Source of the DNA: Caballeronia pedi
Lineage (GTDB): Bacteria; Pseudomonadota; Gammaproteobacteria; Burkholderiales; Burkholderiaceae
Assembly (NCBI RefSeq): GCF_001544915.2
Contig: NZ_FCOE02000024.1
Location: forward strand, 1-64,000
DNA length: 64,000 nucleotides
Direction of reading: 5' to 3'
The first letter of the stretch is position 1; each line of letters starts with the position of its first letter. Of this stretch, positions 8,294 through 16,144 are shown piece after piece. A model generated the notes under the pieces. That model worked only from the letters and a program-made list of their open reading frames with translations. It made no database searches and had not been told where the DNA came from. The position numbers were made by a program, and so were the translations under genes.

Positions 8294-9595
8294 ATGGACA
8301 AGGATCTGGAAAAACGCACCTTGCGCAAGGTGAGCTGGCGCATCGTGCCGTTCATCATGCTGCTGTACTTCATCGCTTACATCGACCGGGTCAACATCGG
8401 CTTCGCGTCTCTCACGATGAAAACGGATCTGGGCTTCACGGCCTCGATTCTCGGCTTCGGCGCCGGCATCTTCTTCTGGGGCTACTTCCTGTTTGAAGTG
8501 CCTTCCAACATCATCCTGCACAAGGTCGGCGCGCGCATGTGGATTGCCCGCGTGATGGTCACGTGGGGCATCATTTCCGCGGCGATGGCCTTCGTCACGG
8601 GACCGACCAGCTTCTACGTCGTGCGCTTTCTGCTCGGCGCGGCGGAAGCCGGATTCTTCCCCGGCATCATCCTGTATCTCAGCTACTGGTTCCCGGCGCG
8701 GCACCGCGCGGGCGTGGTGGCGCTCTTCATGGCCGCCGCGCCGATCTCGACCGCGCTCGGCTCGCCGCTTTCGGCCGCGCTGCTCGAAATGAACGGCGTC
8801 ATGGGTCTGCGCGGCTGGCAATGGATGTTCGTTCTCGAAGCCGTGCCCGCGCTCATTCTCGGCGTCGTCGTGTTCTTCTACATGACGGACAAACCCGAAA
8901 AAGCGAAGTGGCTCAAGGACGACGAACGCGCCTGGCTCGTCAACGTGATGAACACCGAGACCGCCAACCGCGCCACCGGCGGCAAGCACGGCATCATCAG
9001 CGGTCTGGCGAATCCGCGTGTCCTCGCGCTGTCGCTGATCTACTTCGGCACGTCGGCCGGCCTGTACACGCTCGGCATCTGGGCGCCGCAGATCATCAAG
9101 CAACTCGGTGTCGCGTCGATGACGGTCGGGCTGCTCAACGCGATTCCGCCCGTCATCTCGGTGATCGCGATGGTGTTCTGGTCGCGCCACTCCGACCGCA
9201 CCGGCGAGCGCACCTGGCACGTCGTGCTGGCCTGCGTCGCGGCGACGATCGGCCTCGTGATCGCGGCGCTCGCCAGTAGCGTCGTCGGGCTGATCGCGGC
9301 TCTGACGCTCGTGAATATCGGCATCAGTTGTGCGAAGCCGCCGCTGTGGACCATGCCGACGACCTTCCTGTCCGGCGCGGCGGCCGCCACCGGCATCGCC
9401 ACCATCAATTCGATCGGCAATCTCGGCGGCTTCGTCGGCCCGGCGATGATCGGCTGGGTGAAGGACCGCACAGGCAGCTTCAGCGGCGGGCTCTACTTCG
9501 TTGCGGGCCTGCTCGTGCTCTCCGCCGTGCTCACGCTTCTGCTGGCTCGCACGCAGAAAGCGCCCATCACGCCCGGCAATGCAGCCGTGCACTGA
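8294..9595 (+). CDS. MFS transporter, anion:cation symporter family, probable tartrate permease
   Basis: A 433-residue inner-membrane protein with about 12 hydrophobic segments. It has the ACS-family opening (RIVPFIMLLYFIAYIDRVNI, residues 17-36) and the motifs FFWGYFLFEVPSNI and GAAEAGFFPGIILYLSYWFP. AAGGAG at 8281-8286 precedes ATG 8294 by seven bases. The stop lies 59 bases before ttdA. Proteins of this type (TtuB and relatives) import tartrate, galactarate or phthalate by proton symport; the operon with tartrate dehydratase makes tartrate the best guess. Confidence 0.88.
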   Translation: MDKDLEKRTLRKVSWRIVPFIMLLYFIAYIDRVNIGFASLTMKTDLGFTASILGFGAGIFFWGYFLFEVPSNIILHKVGARMWIARVMVTWGIISAAMAFVTGPTSFYVVRFLLGAAEAGFFPGIILYLSYWFPARHRAGVVALFMAAAPISTALGSPLSAALLEMNGVMGLRGWQWMFVLEAVPALILGVVVFFYMTDKPEKAKWLKDDERAWLVNVMNTETANRATGGKHGIISGLANPRVLALSLIYFGTSAGLYTLGIWAPQIIKQLGVASMTVGLLNAIPPVISVIAMVFWSRHSDRTGERTWHVVLACVAATIGLVIAALASSVVGLIAALTLVNIGISCAKPPLWTMPTTFLSGAAAATGIATINSIGNLGGFVGPAMIGWVKDRTGSFSGGLYFVAGLLVLSAVLTLLLARTQKAPITPGNAAVH

Positions 9596-9654
9596 AAAAA
9601 AACAAACGCGTGTCCCCCATCTCAATACGTCAAACGTCGTCAGAGGAATGCAAC

Positions 9655-10554
9655 ATGGAAAAGGAAGCAGCCATCCAGTCCGTCACGGACACCATGGCGA
9701 AATTCACCGCCTATATCGGCAAGCGTCTGCCGAAGGACGTGAAGGCCAAGCTCGCGGAATTGCGCACGATGGAAACGAATCCGCTCGCCAAGTCGATCTA
9801 CGACTCGATGCACGGCAATCAGGAAGCCGCCGACAAGCTCGACCGTCCGAGCTGTCAGGACACGGGCGTGATTCAGTACTTCGTCGAGTCCGGCGCGAAT
9901 TTTCCGCTGCTCGGCGAGCTTGAAGAAATCCTGCGTGAAGCCACGGCGGGCGCGACCCGGATGGGCCCGCTGCGCCACAACGCCGTCGAAACCTTCGACG
10001 AGAAGAACACCGGCACCAACACGGGCACGCAGATTCCGTGGCTCGACTGGCGCATCGTTCCGGAAAAGGATAGCTGCACCATCGACGTCTATATGGCCGG
10101 CGGCGGCTGCACGCTGCCCGGCGCGGCCAAGGTGCTGATGCCGGGGCAAGGCTACGAAGGCGTCGCGGAATTCGTCATGGACGTCATCACGGAGCGCGGC
10201 GTGAATGCGTGCCCGCCGTTGCTCGTCGGGATCGGCGTGTCGACGTCGGTCGAGACTGCGGCGCGCCTGTCCAAGCTGGCGATCCTGCGCCCGGTCGATT
10301 CGAAGAGCGACAATCCGCGCGCCGCGCTGATGGAGGAATTGCTGGAGGACGGCCTCAACGAAATCGGCATCGGCCCGCAAGGCCTGAAAGGCAACAACAG
10401 CGTGATGGGCGTGAATATCGAATCGTCGGCGCGGCATCCCTCGACCATCGGCGTCGCCGTCAATACGGGCTGCTGGGCGCACCGGCGCGGCAAGATCCGC
10501 ATCAACGCCGACCTGTCCTATGAAGTGCTTTCCCACGAAGGAGTGGTGCTGTGA
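9655..10554 (+). CDS. ttdA: L(+)-tartrate dehydratase, alpha subunit
   Basis: A 299-residue iron-sulfur hydro-lyase subunit, close in length to E. coli TtdA. The start at ATG 9655 follows AGAGGA. Three cysteines fall where this class binds its 4Fe-4S cluster: C67 (PSCQDTG), C186 (NACPPLL) and C273 (NTGCWAH). The subunit removes water from tartrate to give oxaloacetate together with TtdB. Class I fumarases are homologous, and two-subunit fumarases of archaea look alike; the tartrate-type permease upstream and the separate beta subunit support TtdA. It overlaps ttdB by four bases (GTGA). Confidence 0.88.
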   Translation: MEKEAAIQSVTDTMAKFTAYIGKRLPKDVKAKLAELRTMETNPLAKSIYDSMHGNQEAADKLDRPSCQDTGVIQYFVESGANFPLLGELEEILREATAGATRMGPLRHNAVETFDEKNTGTNTGTQIPWLDWRIVPEKDSCTIDVYMAGGGCTLPGAAKVLMPGQGYEGVAEFVMDVITERGVNACPPLLVGIGVSTSVETAARLSKLAILRPVDSKSDNPRAALMEELLEDGLNEIGIGPQGLKGNNSVMGVNIESSARHPSTIGVAVNTGCWAHRRGKIRINADLSYEVLSHEGVVL

Positions 10555-11159
10555 AAAAGGTTCTGACGACCCCCATCAAAAGCGAAGACCTCGAAGATCT
10601 GAAGGTCGGCGACGTCGTCTATCTGACCGGACGGCTGGTCACATGTCGCGATGTCGCGCACCGCAGACTGATCGAGCAAGGCCGCGAACTTCCCGTCGAT
10701 CTCGACGGCGGCGCGATCTTCCACGCGGGACCGATCGTCCGGAAGAAGGACGACGGCAGTTTCGAAATGGTCTCTATCGGACCCACGACCAGCATGCGGA
10801 TGGAGAAGTTCGAGCGCGAGTTCATCGAGCAGACCGGCGTGAAGCTGATCGTCGGCAAGGGCGGCATGGGGCCGGAGACGGCTGCGGGCTGCATGGAGCA
10901 CAAGGCCGTGCACGCGATCTTTCCAGGCGGCTGCGCGGTGCTGGCGGCGACGCTGGTCGAGGAAATCGAAGGCGCGGAATGGCAGGATCTGGGTATGCCG
11001 GAAACCCTGTGGATCAACCGGGTCAGGGAGTTCGGCCCGCTGATCATTTCCATCGACACCAAGGGCAACAACCTGATTCAGGACAACAAGGCCGTGTTCA
11101 ACGAGAAGAAGAAGCCCATTCTGGACAGGATCAGCCAGGAACTCGGCTTCATCCGTTGA
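10551..11159 (+). CDS. ttdB: L(+)-tartrate dehydratase, beta subunit
   Basis: A 202-residue subunit, essentially the length of E. coli TtdB. It starts at GTG 10551, overlapping the ttdA stop, with GAAGGAG at 10537-10543 inside ttdA. It is the C-terminal fumarase domain as a separate chain, with [15 protein letters not shown] near residue 25, [10 protein letters not shown] near 102 and [13 protein letters not shown] near 121. It completes the heteromeric dehydratase that feeds oxaloacetate to the TCA cycle. Last gene of the tartrate operon, followed by two strong hairpins. Confidence 0.9.
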   Translation: MKKVLTTPIKSEDLEDLKVGDVVYLTGRLVTCRDVAHRRLIEQGRELPVDLDGGAIFHAGPIVRKKDDGSFEMVSIGPTTSMRMEKFEREFIEQTGVKLIVGKGGMGPETAAGCMEHKAVHAIFPGGCAVLAATLVEEIEGAEWQDLGMPETLWINRVREFGPLIISIDTKGNNLIQDNKAVFNEKKKPILDRISQELGFIR

Positions 11160-11164
11160 GCCGC

Positions 11165-11202
11165 GTCGCGGCGGGCAGCAAGCGCTTTTTGCCTGCCGCG
11201 AC
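11165..11202 (+). terminator. Hairpin terminator after ttdB (first stem)
   Basis: GTCGCGGC (11165-11172) pairs with GCCGCGAC (11195-11202). Pairing continues as GGGCA/TGCCT with one G-T wobble, giving a 13-bp stem around a 12-base loop. It starts six bases after the ttdB stop. Confidence 0.6.
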
Positions 11203-11205
11203 AGA

Positions 11206-11233
11206 AGCCCGCCCGGGTTTTCCCGCGCGGGCT
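11206..11233. terminator. Hairpin between convergent ttdB and TetR genes
   Basis: AGCCCGC/GCGGGCT arms (11206-11212, 11227-11233), one C-C mismatch, then CGGG-TTTT-CCCG. The last base overlaps the TetR stop codon on the minus strand, so it can serve both converging transcripts. There is no long T-tract. Confidence 0.6.
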
Positions 11234-11904
11234 TAGCTGACCGGGCGCAGGTAAGTCAGCAGCATGTCGAGATGCATCGCCGAAATGGACGCCTGACGGT
11301 CCTGCTCGGCGTAATTACGCCCCGTGAAAATATCGATGGTGAAACGGTTCGACACGATGTAGTACCCCATGCCGACCAGCGTCACATAGAAGTCCAGCGG
11401 ATCGATGCCCTGCCGGAACTGCCCCGATGCGATGCCGCGCTCCAGCGTGACGCGCAGCAGATCGACCACCGGCGAGATGGTTTCGCGCAAGTGGCTCGAA
11501 CGCTCCAGATAGCGCCCTTCGTGCAGGTTTTCGTTATTGATGAGGCTCAGCCACTGCGGATTCTCCCGCAAGTGCGTCCAGATGGACTTCGCCAGTTCGC
11601 GAACGGCGTCGGCCGGTTGCAGGCCGGACAGATCGAGCCCCGCCTCCCGTTCCGCGAACTGCGCATACATGGCTTCGAGCACGGCGACGTACAGGCCTTC
11701 CTTGCTCGCGAAGTAGTAGTAGAGCATGCGCTCGTTCGTGCCGGCCGCCGTGGCGATGGCGTCGACCCGTGCGCCGGCGAGGCCGAACTTCGTGAACTGT
11801 TCGGTGGCGGCCTCCAGAATGCGCCGTCGCGTGCCCTCGGGGTCTCGCTTTGCTCGTTGTTCGCTCATGTCTTTGCCGGCTTCGGGTGGAATTGCGACGG
11901 TCAT
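11233..11904 (-). CDS. TetR family transcriptional regulator
   Basis: A 223-residue repressor-type protein. The TetR helix-turn-helix covers about residues 24-70 (TRRRILEAATEQFTKFGLAG, then IATAAGTNERMLYYYFASKE), and the helical ligand and dimer domain follows. An internal Met at residue 13 (MSEQRAKRD) is an alternative start. It is convergent with ttdB and divergent from the sigma-54 activator across 197 bases, so the activator gene or its own gene is the likeliest target. Ligand unknown. Confidence 0.88.
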   Translation of the reverse strand: MTVAIPPEAGKDMSEQRAKRDPEGTRRRILEAATEQFTKFGLAGARVDAIATAAGTNERMLYYYFASKEGLYVAVLEAMYAQFAEREAGLDLSGLQPADAVRELAKSIWTHLRENPQWLSLINNENLHEGRYLERSSHLRETISPVVDLLRVTLERGIASGQFRQGIDPLDFYVTLVGMGYYIVSNRFTIDIFTGRNYAEQDRQASISAMHLDMLLTYLRPVS

Positions 11905-12101
11905 TTAATCACTCCCATTATGCCGAGCGTCATGGCTCCGAGGATAGACCCGGGTATACGGAATGTGCCGCCTTGACGACGAGAAAATGAAACGCTAGCG
12001 AAAGCTGCGGCCGCCGTCGCCGGCGCGCTCAAGGATCGCGGGAAAACGCCGTTAACTCCGGCACGACGTTCCCGAGCATAACCGACCTGGAGCGCTCAGC
12101 C

Positions 12102-14399
12102 ATGAGTGGCAGTCAAATTGTTCCGTTCGCGCGCGCCGACGCCGATGGCAGCTTCATCGGCAGCTCGACGGCTTTTCAGCAACTCGTCCGCACGATCGAC
12201 CGGATCGCGCCGACCGATCACGCCGTGCTCATCTTCGGACCGACGGGTTCCGGCAAGGAGCTGGTCGCGCGCCGCGTACACGCGGGCAGCCTGCAGCGCG
12301 ATCAGCCTTTCGTCGATGTGAACTGCGGCGCGATTCCCGAGCATCTCGTCGAGGCTGAGCTGTTCGGGCACGTCAAGGGCGCGTTCACCGGCGCCGGCGA
12401 GACGCGCCAGGGCCTGTTCCAGCAAGTCGGCAAAGGCACACTGCTGCTCGACGAAATCGGCGAACTGCCGCTCGCATTGCAGCCCAAGCTGCTGCGCGTG
12501 CTGGAGACGCGCACGTTCCGGCCGGTCGGCTCATCGACCAATCTGCGCTTCGAAGGGCGGATCGTCGCGGCGACGCATCGCGATCTGCGCGAACTGGCGA
12601 ACGAGGGGCGCTTTCGCGAAGACCTCTACTATCGGCTTGCCGTGTTCGTGCTCGCGGTGCCGGGACTCGAACAGCGTGTCGAGGACATTCCCGCGCTCAT
12701 CGCCCACTTCGCCGCGCAGCATCCGCGCAAGCTCGAGTTCTCCGCGGCGGCGCTCAGGCAGTTGTGCGCGCATCCGTGGCCGGGGCACATTCGTCAGTTG
12801 CGCAATCTCGTCAGCCGCCTGAGCGTGCTCGCGGAAAGCACGCGCATCGACGTCGATGCGCTCGCACCGCTGCTCGCCAACGATAAAGTCGAGCCGGTTT
12901 CGCGCGTGAGTCTGGCGGACATGCTTCTGCAACTGGAAGGGCGGGACAAGCTCGCGGCAGCCGAAGATCTGCTCGTCGATCGCGCGCTCGAACGCACCGG
13001 CGGCAACAAGAGCGCCGCGGCGGCGTTGCTGGGCGTGGGGCGCAAGATGGTCGAGCGGCGGCTCAAGGCGCGCGAGCAGTTTCATCTGAAGGCACGCGGC
13101 GATCTGGAGCGCGCGAACGCGCTGATCGAGGATTCGCGGTTCGCGGAGGCGGTTCCCCTGCTTCGCCGTTGTCTGAACACGCTGCAGGGAAACGGCGATC
13201 AGGACGACGTGCGCCGCCTTCAGTTCGATGCTTACCGTCTGCTCGGCATGAGTCTGCGCAGCGTGCACGGCTGGCTGCACGCCGAAGCGACCGCGTGCTA
13301 TGCGGCCGCGCTGGGCATCGGCGAAGGACTCTGCGATGCACGCGAAATCGCGATGATCCAGTTCGGCATCTGGACGACGCAACTCACCACGCTGCAACTC
13401 AAGCCAGCGCGCGCGACAGCGCAGGACATGCTGCAGCGTGCCCAGAACAGCGGCGATCGCGTCGCGCTCGATGAGGCGCACGTCGCGCTGACCAACACAC
13501 TGTTCTGGCTCGGCGACAGCGAAGAGGCGCTCGCCTGCCTCACGCGCGGCAATCTCGCGGGCATCGGGCGGCACGATGCGCGCACCGGTTCGCAAGGCAT
13601 CGATCTGGCCGCGCTGGCCCTGACGCTCGAAGGGCTCTCGGCCTTTCATACGGGCGCCTTCGATCAGGCTCGCGATGCCATGACGATGCTGATCGAACGT
13701 GTGTCGGAGGCGAGCGGACATGCGTTCGCGCACGCGGTCAACCTGCAGGGCGCGGCCTGGCTCGCATGTCTGTTCGACGACATGGACCGGCTCGGCCGGC
13801 TCGCGAGCGAACTCGAAGGCATATCGATCACGCATGGCTTCGCTTTCTATCGGGGCGTGGGACAGGTGTTGCGCGGGTGTCATCTGACATCACTCGGTCG
13901 TTACGACGAAGCGGAAACCGTCATGCTCGATGGCTTCGACAATCACATGGTCGGCAACGGCGGCGCCCTGTTCTTCTCGTTCAAGGCGTGGCAGCACGGC
14001 GAACTGCTGTTGCGCGCCGGTCGCGCCGAAACTTGCAAGGCGATGATCGCCGATGCGATCGAGGAAACGCTGGCGCGTCAGGAACGCGTCTACATGGGGG
14101 AATTGCTCGTCATCCAGGCGCGTGCGCATTGGGCGCTCGGCGATCTGGGCGCGGCGGAGTCGGGATTGCGCACCGCGCTATCGACGGCGCTCGCGCTCGG
14201 TTCGATGCCCGCACGCATCGACGCTGCGCATCATCTTGCGTTGCTGCTGCGCGCGACGGGCCGCATCGGCGAGAGCATCGACACGCTCGAGCGCGGACTG
14301 CGCACGCTCGCGCCCGGCGTCACGCCCCGCGTCGACTCGGCGATGCAGTTGCTGGCCGAGCTTCGGCAGGATGCGTGCTCGCGCATGACGGGGACGTGA
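12102..14399 (+). CDS. Sigma-54-dependent activator with central AAA+, Fis-type HTH and C-terminal TPR-like region
   Basis: A 765-residue enhancer-binding protein. Only about 15 residues precede the AAA+ domain, so there is no N-terminal receiver, PAS or GAF domain. Walker A GPTGSGKE is at 46-53, the sigma-54 contact loop GAFTGA at 93-98, Walker B TLLLDEIG at 113-120 and REDLYYRL at 172-179. A Fis-type HTH (about 283-325, NKSAAAALLGVGRKMVERRL) comes next. Residues 330-765 are helical repeats resembling TPR or MalT-type sensor arrays (for example ALALTLEGLSAFHTGAFDQA), placed after the DNA-binding domain instead of before. It should remodel sigma-54 RNA polymerase; paired palindromes and a -24/-12 promoter directly downstream are its probable target. 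Confidence 0.9.
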   Translation: MSGSQIVPFARADADGSFIGSSTAFQQLVRTIDRIAPTDHAVLIFGPTGSGKELVARRVHAGSLQRDQPFVDVNCGAIPEHLVEAELFGHVKGAFTGAGETRQGLFQQVGKGTLLLDEIGELPLALQPKLLRVLETRTFRPVGSSTNLRFEGRIVAATHRDLRELANEGRFREDLYYRLAVFVLAVPGLEQRVEDIPALIAHFAAQHPRKLEFSAAALRQLCAHPWPGHIRQLRNLVSRLSVLAESTRIDVDALAPLLANDKVEPVSRVSLADMLLQLEGRDKLAAAEDLLVDRALERTGGNKSAAAALLGVGRKMVERRLKAREQFHLKARGDLERANALIEDSRFAEAVPLLRRCLNTLQGNGDQDDVRRLQFDAYRLLGMSLRSVHGWLHAEATACYAAALGIGEGLCDAREIAMIQFGIWTTQLTTLQLKPARATAQDMLQRAQNSGDRVALDEAHVALTNTLFWLGDSEEALACLTRGNLAGIGRHDARTGSQGIDLAALALTLEGLSAFHTGAFDQARDAMTMLIERVSEASGHAFAHAVNLQGAAWLACLFDDMDRLGRLASELEGISITHGFAFYRGVGQVLRGCHLTSLGRYDEAETVMLDGFDNHMVGNGGALFFSFKAWQHGELLLRAGRAETCKAMIADAIEETLARQERVYMGELLVIQARAHWALGDLGAAESGLRTALSTALALGSMPARIDAAHHLALLLRATGRIGESIDTLERGLRTLAPGVTPRVDSAMQLLAELRQDACSRMTGT

Positions 14400-14419
14400 T
14401 GTGGACGGAATCGTCCACA
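14400..14419. promoter_or_regulatory. Enhancer-like palindrome 1 (predicted sigma-54 activator site)
   Basis: TGTGGAC-N6-GTCCACA, a perfect 7-bp-arm inverted repeat that starts one base after the activator stop codon. Extending inward by one base pair gives 8-bp arms, so it could also fold as a terminator hairpin. Its centre is about 119 bases upstream of the predicted start of the sigma-54 promoter. Confidence 0.65.
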
Positions 14420-14433
14420 CCGGTTTGCCGGTG
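14418..14433 (+). terminator. CACCGG-TTTG-CCGGTG hairpin behind the activator gene
   Basis: Perfect 6-bp stem with a 4-base loop between the two enhancer-like palindromes. It has no T-tract. It may end the activator transcript or simply space the sites. Confidence 0.3.
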
Positions 14434-14451
14434 CGGACGCGACAGTCCACA
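14432..14451. promoter_or_regulatory. Enhancer-like palindrome 2 (predicted sigma-54 activator site)
   Basis: TGCGGAC-N6-GTCCACA has the same layout as palindrome 1, with one mismatch between arms. Centre-to-centre distance to palindrome 1 is 32 bases, about three helical turns, so both sites face the same side of the DNA. Its centre is about 87 bases upstream of the predicted transcription start. Confidence 0.65.
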
Positions 14452-14501
14452 TTTGGGCGTTCGTTGCTGAGAGTGAGAACGGTCTTGCAATGCGCGCGAC
14501 C

Positions 14502-14518
14502 TTGGCACGGAGATTGCT
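14502..14518 (+). promoter_or_regulatory. Consensus -24/-12 sigma-54 promoter
   Basis: TTGGCACG-GAGA-TTGCT matches every fixed position of the sigma-54 consensus YTGGCACGNNNNTTGCW. The -24 GG is at 14504-14505 and the -12 GC at 14516-14517. Transcription should start near 14528, reading to the right into the small ORF at 14577. Two in-phase palindromes lie 50-120 bases upstream, and the gene for a GAFTGA-containing activator is immediately adjacent. Confidence 0.8.
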
Positions 14519-14576
14519 CCAGTGTATGGGTTATCGAGAGGGCCGTTCGGTCCACCTGCAAACCTATTCGCTTCGG

Positions 14577-14795
14577 ATGCGTGCATTCGTCTGGACCATG
14601 CTTCAATTCATCATCGAAAAAGATCTTCTGCATCTCGAACGAATCGTTCAGCAGGCTTCCGACGGCACGTTTCCGTTCACGTACTGGCATGCGCGCATCG
14701 ACGCGCTCAGATCACCGACGTCGACGCCGCCGATTACGCGGCGCATCGATCGGCTGAAGGCCGCGTTGTCGGCGCTCGAGGCGCGCATACGATAA
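14577..14795 (+). CDS. Small hypothetical protein behind the sigma-54 promoter
   Basis: An ORF of 72 residues from ATG 14577, or 65 from ATG 14598; neither start has a clear ribosome binding site. An ATG at 14526 would precede the predicted transcript start. The protein looks compact, helical and charged (IIEKDLLHLERIVQQAS, then RRIDRLKAALSALEARI), with no signal peptide or Cys. Its DNA is less GC-rich than neighbouring shadow frames. Its end overlaps the 3' end of the convergent MFS gene by 62 bases. I do not recognise it. The locus could instead make a regulatory RNA antisense to the MFS mRNA. Confidence 0.45.
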   Translation: MRAFVWTMLQFIIEKDLLHLERIVQQASDGTFPFTYWHARIDALRSPTSTPPITRRIDRLKAALSALEARIR

Positions 14796-16092
14796 GGACC
14801 AGTGCGCCCAGCAGGAGCACGCCCGTCACGAGATAGAGTCCCGACGTGAGCGAGCCGGTCGCGGTCTTGAGCCAGCCCATCGCGAACGGACTGGCGAAGC
14901 CGCCCACCAGACCGAGGCTGTTGATGAAAGCGATCGCAACCGCAGCCGACGGGGTCCCCGCGAAATAATCGGTCGCGATCGACCAGAACAATGGCATCGT
15001 GGCGAAGATGCCGGTCGCGGCCACGGTGAGCAGGACGATGGTCACCGATACGTCCTTGGGTGCATGAGGCAGCAACGCAAGCGCGAGTGCGCCGGCCATC
15101 GCGGCAAGCGACGTGTGCCACCGCCGTTCCATCGTGCGGTCGGAATTGCGGCACAGCCAGACCATGCCTGCTGCGCTGATCCCGTATGGAATCGCGGAAT
15201 ACCAGCCGATGCGCGCGACATCCGTGACGCCGCTCGACTTGAGCACGGTCGGCAACCAGAAACTCACGGCGTATGTCCCGCAGATGAAAGCGAAATAGGC
15301 GAACGCCATGGCGTACAGCCGCGGGCTTGTCATCGCCGTGCGCAAGCTGGAGTCGGCCCGGGAAACATTCCTTTCGGACTCGGTCATTAACGCACGGCTC
15401 AGCCGTTCGCGCTCGCCGGCGGTGAGCCACTTCGCTTTCTTCGCGTTGTCATCGAGATAGGCGATGGCGACGATCCCGAGCAGCACCGCCGGCGCCGCCT
15501 CGATGATGTAGAGCCATTGCCAGCCCGCCATGCCGAGGCCGCTGACACTCGACATCGCCCAGCCGGACACCGGTCCGCCAAAGAGGCCGGCGATCGGGAT
15601 GCCCGTCATGAAAATGCCGAGCATGTGACCGCGCCTCGACTCCGGAAACCAGCAGCCGATGTAGTAGACGACGCCCGGAAAGAAGCCCGCTTCGAACACA
15701 CCGAGGAGGAAGCGCAGAACATAGAATTCGGTGGGACTCGACACGCGGGCCATCAGACATCCCACGATGCCCCAGCAAATCATGATTCGCGCGATCGTCT
15801 TCTTGGCGCCGAAGCGTTCGAGAATCATGTTGCTCGGTACTTCGAACAGGAAGTATCCGATGAAGAAGATGCCCGCGCCCAGTCCATACACCGTGTCGCT
15901 GAAACCGAGCGCTTCCTGCATCTGCAGTTTGGCAAAGCCGACGTTGATGCGATCGAGATAGGCCACCACATAGCAAATGAACAACAGCGGAATGAGCCGC
16001 CACGCGACTTTTCTATATAGCCGGGATTGAGCTTGCGTTTCCGATGTGTCGTCAATCAGATCGCTCGCGAGCGGCTGAATCTTTCTGTACAT
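14734..16092 (-). CDS. MFS transporter, anion:cation symporter family
   Basis: A membrane protein of about 452 residues with 12 hydrophobic segments and the ACS hallmarks RLIPLLFICYVVAYLDRINV, FFIGYFLFEVPSNM and GVFEAGFFPGVVYYIGCWFP. It belongs to the same family as the tartrate-type permease at 8294. I chose Met 16092 because GGAGAAG lies just upstream; the frame also permits a start five codons earlier. The dipeptidase gene ends 52 bases upstream on the same strand, so the two may share a transcript and a substrate pathway. Ligand unknown, probably an organic acid. Confidence 0.87.
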   Translation of the reverse strand: MYRKIQPLASDLIDDTSETQAQSRLYRKVAWRLIPLLFICYVVAYLDRINVGFAKLQMQEALGFSDTVYGLGAGIFFIGYFLFEVPSNMILERFGAKKTIARIMICWGIVGCLMARVSSPTEFYVLRFLLGVFEAGFFPGVVYYIGCWFPESRRGHMLGIFMTGIPIAGLFGGPVSGWAMSSVSGLGMAGWQWLYIIEAAPAVLLGIVAIAYLDDNAKKAKWLTAGERERLSRALMTESERNVSRADSSLRTAMTSPRLYAMAFAYFAFICGTYAVSFWLPTVLKSSGVTDVARIGWYSAIPYGISAAGMVWLCRNSDRTMERRWHTSLAAMAGALALALLPHAPKDVSVTIVLLTVAATGIFATMPLFWSIATDYFAGTPSAAVAIAFINSLGLVGGFASPFAMGWLKTATGSLTSGLYLVTGVLLLGALVLIVCAPRAPTTRPSADRCAA

Positions 16093-16144
16093 GTCTTCTC
16101 CGTGCATTGCGGGCTTATGGTGTTTTCAGATGGCCTGGCGTGAA

